In this document: in pieces, positions 59,808-64,000 of the stretch
Layout: the number at the start of each line of letters is the position of its first letter
How positions within the stretch are numbered: the stretch's first letter is position 1
Source: an uncultured Rikenellaceae bacterium
GTDB lineage: Bacteria > Bacteroidota > Bacteroidia > Bacteroidales > Rikenellaceae
Assembly: GCA_946486375.1 (NCBI GenBank)
Contig: CAMLTW010000001.1
Location: 248,001-312,000 of the forward strand
DNA length: 64,000 bases
Direction of reading: 5' to 3'
Translations under genes and position numbers: made by a program
Notes under the pieces: model-generated
Databases searched by the model: none
Seen by the model: only the letters and a program-made list of their open reading frames with translations
What the model was told of the DNA's origin: nothing

Positions 59808-60548
59808 ATGAATCTGGCAATAGACATCGGCAATACGCTCGCCAAAGCGGCTGTGGTCGAGAACGGACAGGTAGTCGATCTGTTCAAAACGGAACACCTG
59901 ACCCCGGAATACGTGAGCCGCTACATTTTCGGTTCGTACCCCGACATCGTGAACGGCATCCTGGTATCCACGCGCGGAAAGGAAGAAGAGTTGCAGGCTT
60001 TTCTGCGCCGCAATCTCCGGTATTTTCTGGTATTCGATCATCGTACTCCGGTACCGGTCGTCAATCGGTACGGCACTCCGGAAACCCTGGGTTGCGACCG
60101 TCTGGCGGCAGCCGTGGGAGCGAACGCCCTGTTGCCGGAGAGCAACGTGCTGATCGTGGATTTCGGAACGGCCATTACGATAGACGTGGTCACGGCCGCG
60201 GGCGAATTCATCGGGGGAAACATTTCTCCGGGGGCATCGCTCCGTTTCCGGGCGCTTCATGAATTTACGGGGCGGCTTCCGTTGCGGAAACTGACGGAAA
60301 ATACGGAATTTCTGGGACGCACTTCGTTCTCGGCCATCGAGGGCGGGGTCGTCAACGGGATCGTCTACGAAATAGAAGGTTATATCGCCGGAATGGCCAA
60401 AAGGTTCGACAATTACCGGATCGTTTTCACGGGCGGAGACGGAAATTTTTTTGCGAAAAGATTTAAAAATCCCATATTTGCAACTTGTGACTTGGTGGTA
60501 TACGGATTAAATAAGATTTTAGAGTACAATGTACAGCAGGATACGTAA
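59808..60548 (+). CDS. coaX: Type III pantothenate kinase
   Basis: CoaX phosphorylates pantothenate in the first step of coenzyme A synthesis. The 246-residue protein belongs to the ASKHA fold: MNLAIDIGNTLAKAAVVENG (phosphate 1 motif), PVVNRYGTPETLGCDRLAAA, the catalytic VDFGTAITIDVVTAAGEFIG GNISPG segment, and IVFTGGDGNFFAKRF near the end. The family needs a monovalent cation and is not feedback-inhibited by CoA. It begins 13 bases after mfd and overlaps the next gene by 20 bases, so the row is one transcription unit. Confidence 0.96.
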   Translation: MNLAIDIGNTLAKAAVVENGQVVDLFKTEHLTPEYVSRYIFGSYPDIVNGILVSTRGKEEELQAFLRRNLRYFLVFDHRTPVPVVNRYGTPETLGCDRLAAAVGANALLPESNVLIVDFGTAITIDVVTAAGEFIGGNISPGASLRFRALHEFTGRLPLRKLTENTEFLGRTSFSAIEGGVVNGIVYEIEGYIAGMAKRFDNYRIVFTGGDGNFFAKRFKNPIFATCDLVVYGLNKILEYNVQQDT

Positions 60549-61824
60549 GATAATGCTCGCCGGGTTTCTCGCCGTTCCCTGGATGGCGGGAGCCCAGAAC
60601 AGCAGTCTGAATACCTTTTCACCGTATACCTTTTACGGCTTGGGGGATTTGGAAAACGGCGGAACGCCGGCTACCCGGGCGATGGGGGGGATCGGTGTAG
60701 CCTACTGGAATCCGTATGCCGTCAACCTGACCAATCCGGCCGCCTATTCGGCCATCGGCCGCCAGCGGTTCATTTTCGAGTTCGGGCTTTCCGGCAAGAG
60801 CAGCTATCTGAAGTCGGACGTGGCGAAATCGGCTTATAACGGATTCAATGTCAACGATGTGGCCGTTCAGTTTCCGCTTTATAAGGGAATCGGGTTCGCA
60901 GTCAGCGTAATGCCGGTCAGCAGCGTGGGGTACCGGGCGGAATATCAGGAAACGAACGAGGACATCATCGCGGACGTGGGGCATGTGATGTACAAATACA
61001 ACGGCGACGGAGGCGTAACGCAGTTCAAGGGAGGCGTGGGGATACGCGTGTTCAAGGGATTCTCCCTGGGAGCCGACTTCATTTATTACCTGGGCACCAT
61101 CACGCGCTATGCGGGAGTGGTCATTACGCCCGTGCTGGGAAGTTCGGATTCGCCGGGAAACGTCACCCTGCGCAAACGGGAGGAGATTTCCAAACCGCTT
61201 TTCGACGTGGGGATGCAGTGGGATGTGCTGAGGACGGACGAACGGGTGCTGACGCTGGGGGCGGTTTTTCAGCCGCAGGTCAAACTGAACAACAAGACGA
61301 TCCGGGAAGTGACGGTGAGCACGTCCACCGATTCCATTTCCACCCGAACGGAACGGACACCCCTGACCTTGCCCGACCTGTACAAGGCGGGGATTTACTA
61401 CCGGACGGAGAGGTTCGGTGCGGGTTTTGATTATTCCTACCAGGACTGGAAGGATGCTTTCTCCATTCCGCAGGAGGATCGCGTTTCGCTGGATGCGGCC
61501 CAGAGTTTCCGGGTCGGACTGCATTATACGCCGAACCGTTTCGATATCCGGCGGGCACTCAACCGGTGGACTTATCGGCTGGGATTCCGGTATGAGGATC
61601 AGTACCTGGTGATGAACGGTCGGAAACTGCATGATATGGCCGTGACTTTCGGCGTGGGAATACCGGTGAGGGCGACCAGCATGTCGGAAGTGAGCGTGGG
61701 AGTGGAACTGGGGCGTCGCGGAAAAACGAGTTACGGCCTGATCCGGGAGAATTATTTCCGGGTTTCCGTCGGTTTCAGCCTGTTCGGGGAAGACTACTGG
61801 TTCGTGAAACAGAAATACGACTAA
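60529..61824 (+). CDS. Outer-membrane beta-barrel protein, probably FadL/OmpP1-like
   Basis: The 431-residue product has a signal peptide (LAGFLAVPWMAGAQ) and then SSLNTFSPYTFYGLGDLENG, GGTPATRAMGGIGVAYWNPY and NLTNPAAYSAIGRQRFIFEF, the start of a long barrel with alternating hydrophobic strands, ending in an aromatic-rich strand (FRVSVGFSLFGEDYWFVKQ). This arrangement resembles FadL/OmpP1-type hydrophobic-compound channels of Bacteroidetes. Function is not proven. It overlaps coaX by 20 bases, and is followed by a TPR protein gene and lptC, a layout I recall as common in Bacteroidales, where it may relate to envelope biogenesis. Confidence 0.75.
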   Translation: MYSRIRKIMLAGFLAVPWMAGAQNSSLNTFSPYTFYGLGDLENGGTPATRAMGGIGVAYWNPYAVNLTNPAAYSAIGRQRFIFEFGLSGKSSYLKSDVAKSAYNGFNVNDVAVQFPLYKGIGFAVSVMPVSSVGYRAEYQETNEDIIADVGHVMYKYNGDGGVTQFKGGVGIRVFKGFSLGADFIYYLGTITRYAGVVITPVLGSSDSPGNVTLRKREEISKPLFDVGMQWDVLRTDERVLTLGAVFQPQVKLNNKTIREVTVSTSTDSISTRTERTPLTLPDLYKAGIYYRTERFGAGFDYSYQDWKDAFSIPQEDRVSLDAAQSFRVGLHYTPNRFDIRRALNRWTYRLGFRYEDQYLVMNGRKLHDMAVTFGVGIPVRATSMSEVSVGVELGRRGKTSYGLIRENYFRVSVGFSLFGEDYWFVKQKYD

Positions 61825-61869
61825 CAAACCATCCAAAATAAAACTGAAAAACAAACGGACATACTGAAA

Positions 61870-63204
61870 ATGAAAAACGCAAAGAGATTCTTACTCACGG
61901 TGCTGGCCGCAGGCTTTGCCGTAGTTACGGTGCGTGCCCAGGCCTACCTGCAGGATCCCCGGTATGGGGACACTCCGGAGGAACGTCAACAGAATGTGTT
62001 GACCCTCAATTATTTCAATGATGCGTATGCGGCCAAAAATTACGATGCTGCCGCTACCCACCTGAAGACGCTGCTGGAAAAGGCTCCCCGCGCTTCGCAG
62101 AATCTGTATATCAACGGGGCCAATATCTACAAGACCAAGATTTCCAGAGCCACTTCCGTGGAGGAAAAGAACCGGCTGGTGGACACGCTGATGAACATCT
62201 ACGATCTGCGGGTCGAATATTACGGGGATAATGCCAAACGGGGGAAACCCTATATTCTGGGTATCAAGGCGCAGGATTATCTGGCTTACCGACCCACCGA
62301 CCGGGAAAAGATTTACCAGTTGTTCAAGGATGCCATCGAAGCGGGCGGTGAAAACACGGATCCGGATATCATCAACGGCTATTTCCATACGCTGACGGAA
62401 GACTATCAGCAGGACATGGTGGAAACCGACATCCTGCTGAACGAATACGACCGGCTGGCGGCGTTGTTCGATACCAATCCCAACCTGGAAAAGGAAGAAG
62501 GGAAAAAGGTATTGGATGCGCTGTTGATTTCGAGCGGAGCTGCGAACTGCGAAAACCTGGAAAAACTCTTCAAGCCGCAGTACGCTGAAAATCCGAACGA
62601 TCTGGAATTGACGACCAAGATCGTGGGACTCCTGAGCCGGAACAATTGCAACAGCGATTTCCAGCTGGAAGTGACGGAAAATTACTATCGCCTGAATCCG
62701 AGCCCGGAAACGGCGCTGGCGTTGGCGACGGTGTTCGAAGAAAGAAAGGATTACGAAAAATCCTTGCATTACCTGCGGGAAGCGATGGATAAGGAGGAGG
62801 ATGTCGTGGCCAAGTCGAATTATCTGGCGCGTGCGGCCAGCGCATTGCTGGGATCGGAACAGTACCGTCAGGCCGCTGAACTGGCTAAGGAAGCCATCGG
62901 AATGAACGCCGAGAATGGTGTGGCTTACTATGTACTGGCACAGGCTTACGCGGCCGGAAGTTCTTCCGCATGCAGCGATTTCGCCCGGCAGACGGTGTTC
63001 TGGCTGGTGGTGGACAACCTCAATACGGCCAACCGCCTGATCCAGGAAGCAGAATATACCGAAGACATCAACAAGCTGATCGGAACTTATCGCGCTTATT
63101 TCCCGACGGCGGAAGAGGCGTTCTTCCGGACGTTGAACAACGGCGACGGCTATACCGTAAACTGCGGTTGGATCAATGGCCGGACGACGGTGAGAACCCG
63201 GTAG
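61870..63204 (+). CDS. Secreted TPR-repeat protein
   Basis: The 444-residue product has a signal peptide (FLLTVLAAGFAVVTVRAQ) and consists almost entirely of helix pairs of the tetratricopeptide type, for example YFNDAYAAKNYDAAATHLKT, ALATVFEERKDYEKSLHYLR and SALLGSEQYRQAAELAKEAI. Three cysteines (in AANCENLEKL, NNCNSDF and SACSDFA) may form disulfides. TPR proteins act as scaffolds; here the site is probably periplasmic. Its position between the outer-membrane protein gene and lptC suggests a role with the envelope machinery. No enzymatic motif is visible. Confidence 0.85.
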   Translation: MKNAKRFLLTVLAAGFAVVTVRAQAYLQDPRYGDTPEERQQNVLTLNYFNDAYAAKNYDAAATHLKTLLEKAPRASQNLYINGANIYKTKISRATSVEEKNRLVDTLMNIYDLRVEYYGDNAKRGKPYILGIKAQDYLAYRPTDREKIYQLFKDAIEAGGENTDPDIINGYFHTLTEDYQQDMVETDILLNEYDRLAALFDTNPNLEKEEGKKVLDALLISSGAANCENLEKLFKPQYAENPNDLELTTKIVGLLSRNNCNSDFQLEVTENYYRLNPSPETALALATVFEERKDYEKSLHYLREAMDKEEDVVAKSNYLARAASALLGSEQYRQAAELAKEAIGMNAENGVAYYVLAQAYAAGSSSACSDFARQTVFWLVVDNLNTANRLIQEAEYTEDINKLIGTYRAYFPTAEEAFFRTLNNGDGYTVNCGWINGRTTVRTR

Positions 63205-63232
63205 GATAACGGGAAGGCGCGTGAGCTTCGCT

Positions 63233-64000
63233 ATGACATATCGTACGCTGAAAAGGGTGGCACTCTGTTTGGGGAGTGCTGCCCTTCTTTTTTCCTGCAA
63301 GGAGGACAAGGAAGCGGAGAAGCTCGATCCGGAAACGCTGGTGACCATGCACAGCGAAAACCTGACGATGATCTATTCGGTAAACGGCCGGTTGTCCTAC
63401 CGGTTCGAGACTCCTTTGCTGGAACGGTATGAACTGGCTGCGGAACCCTACATGGAATTTACGAAAGGGGTGAAAGTGGAGACTTACAACGACTCGACCC
63501 GACGAGTGGAATCGGAGCTGATCGCCGACTATGCCAAGTATATCGAGCCGCTGGAACTCTGGGAGGCACGGGGAAACGTGGTGGCTAAAAACGACAAGGG
63601 ACAGGTGCTGGAAACGGAGCAGCTTTTCTGGAACCAGAAGACGGATCGGATTTATTCCAACGTGGATTCCAAGATCACTCAGGGAAGCGATGTGATTCGG
63701 GGGATCGGATTCGAATCCAATTCCAAGTTCGACGATTTCGTTTTCCGGCGTCCCAAAGGGCAGGTGACGGTGGAAACCGAGCCTTTGTCCCCGGAAGAGC
63801 AGGACAGCGTCGGCAGGGAGACAGACCGGGATACCTTGATGCGGGAAGAACCGCCCGCGCCCCGAAGCGAAAACGGCAACCCGCCGGCAACGCGTTCCGC
63901 AGTACCGGCGTCTTTTCATTCTGCCAGACCGGAGCCGGAAAGACCGGTGCAACCCGTTTCGCGGCAACGGAGAAACGGAAACGGTGCCGGCCTGATTCAG
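63233..64000 (+). CDS. lptC: LPS transport protein LptC, cut by the window end
   Basis: LptC spans the inner membrane and passes lipopolysaccharide from LptFG to LptA. The visible 256 codons start with a lipoprotein-like signal (LGSAALLFSC), then YSVNGRLSYRFETPLLERYE, KGVKVETYN, YAKYIEPLELWEARGNVVAK and GQVLETEQLFWNQKTDRIYS, the repeated beta-jellyroll strands of the LptC/OstA family, ending at GSDVIRGIGFESNSKFDDF. After about residue 180 the frame continues as a Pro/Glu/Arg-rich tail that has not stopped at the window end. The ATG at 63233 was chosen; an in-frame GTG at 63221 would add four residues. It lies 28 bases after the TPR protein gene. Confidence 0.85.
   Translation, partial: MTYRTLKRVALCLGSAALLFSCKEDKEAEKLDPETLVTMHSENLTMIYSVNGRLSYRFETPLLERYELAAEPYMEFTKGVKVETYNDSTRRVESELIADYAKYIEPLELWEARGNVVAKNDKGQVLETEQLFWNQKTDRIYSNVDSKITQGSDVIRGIGFESNSKFDDFVFRRPKGQVTVETEPLSPEEQDSVGRETDRDTLMREEPPAPRSENGNPPATRSAVPASFHSARPEPERPVQPVSRQRRNGNGAGLIQ

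Noticed and set aside
1-64000. tRNA, rRNA and other standard RNA genes
   Set aside because: I looked for T-loop-like sequences followed by an acceptor stem. The few similar sequences lie inside clear coding frames and lack the cloverleaf.
1-64000. CRISPR arrays and insertion sequences
   Set aside because: No regularly spaced repeats, no transposase or integrase genes, and no flanking direct repeats were found. The inverted repeats seen are terminators, operators or promoter elements.

Overview
The window looks like chromosomal DNA of a GC-rich member of the Bacteroidales. The strongest evidence is gene content: a fimbrillin locus with DUF3575 and DUF3868 partners, a BF3164-family lipoprotein, a Bacteroidetes-type queuine tRNA-ribosyltransferase lacking two zinc cysteines, and the order coaX / outer-membrane protein / TPR protein / lptC. 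Many genes are also preceded by the Bacteroidetes promoter signature (TAnnTTTG at -7, sometimes with TTTG about 20 bases upstream), and few have a Shine-Dalgarno sequence. A Rikenellaceae (Alistipes-like) host fits, but genus is inference. I saw no tRNA, rRNA, CRISPR array, insertion sequence, prophage or SusC/SusD pair. Most of the window is core genome.

Layout. 1-4317 (-): fimbrial operon in the order DUF3575, DUF3868/OmpA-like, fimbrillin, second fimbrillin-like lipoprotein, next gene cut by the window edge. 4956-6746: hsp20, tpx, ssb. 6932-9010 (-): DUF2721 protein and a MATE transporter. 9227-10753: an ECF sigma factor with a putative anti-sigma partner, divergent from a DUF6249 membrane protein across a perfect palindrome carrying two mirror-image ECF promoters. 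10847-14506 (-): BF3164 lipoprotein, a pectate-lyase-like protein, purU. 14951-25737: PBP1-type peptidoglycan synthase, tgt-lptG, transketolase, transaldolase, a nucleotidyltransferase-GHMP kinase fusion, a small XRE regulator (-) and a WecA-like transferase. 25895-36045: GH51 arabinofuranosidase, valS (-), lon-tsaE, two aldo/keto reductases and a flavodoxin-fold reductase. 36163-43669: NDH-2, then seven close-packed minus-strand genes from rlmD to a FAH-family gene, including lpxB and cdd. 43833-46205: MBL hydrolase, trmD, nadC (-). 46440-51935: ilvD-ilvB-ilvN-ilvC behind a structured leader. 52258-64000: PfkB kinase, a large pectate-lyase lipoprotein, mfd, coaX, outer-membrane protein, TPR protein and a truncated lptC.

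How genes work together. lpxB, lptG, lptC, the WecA-like enzyme and perhaps the nucleotidyltransferase-kinase serve the outer membrane and surface glycans. The two pectate-lyase-like proteins and the arabinofuranosidase point to plant pectin or arabinan use. The ilv genes give the common valine/isoleucine steps. tkt and tal form the non-oxidative pentose phosphate branch, whose sedoheptulose 7-phosphate could feed a heptose-activation enzyme next door. The two signals I rank highest are regulatory: the mirror-image ECF promoters at 10207-10290 and the folded leader at 46454-46646.
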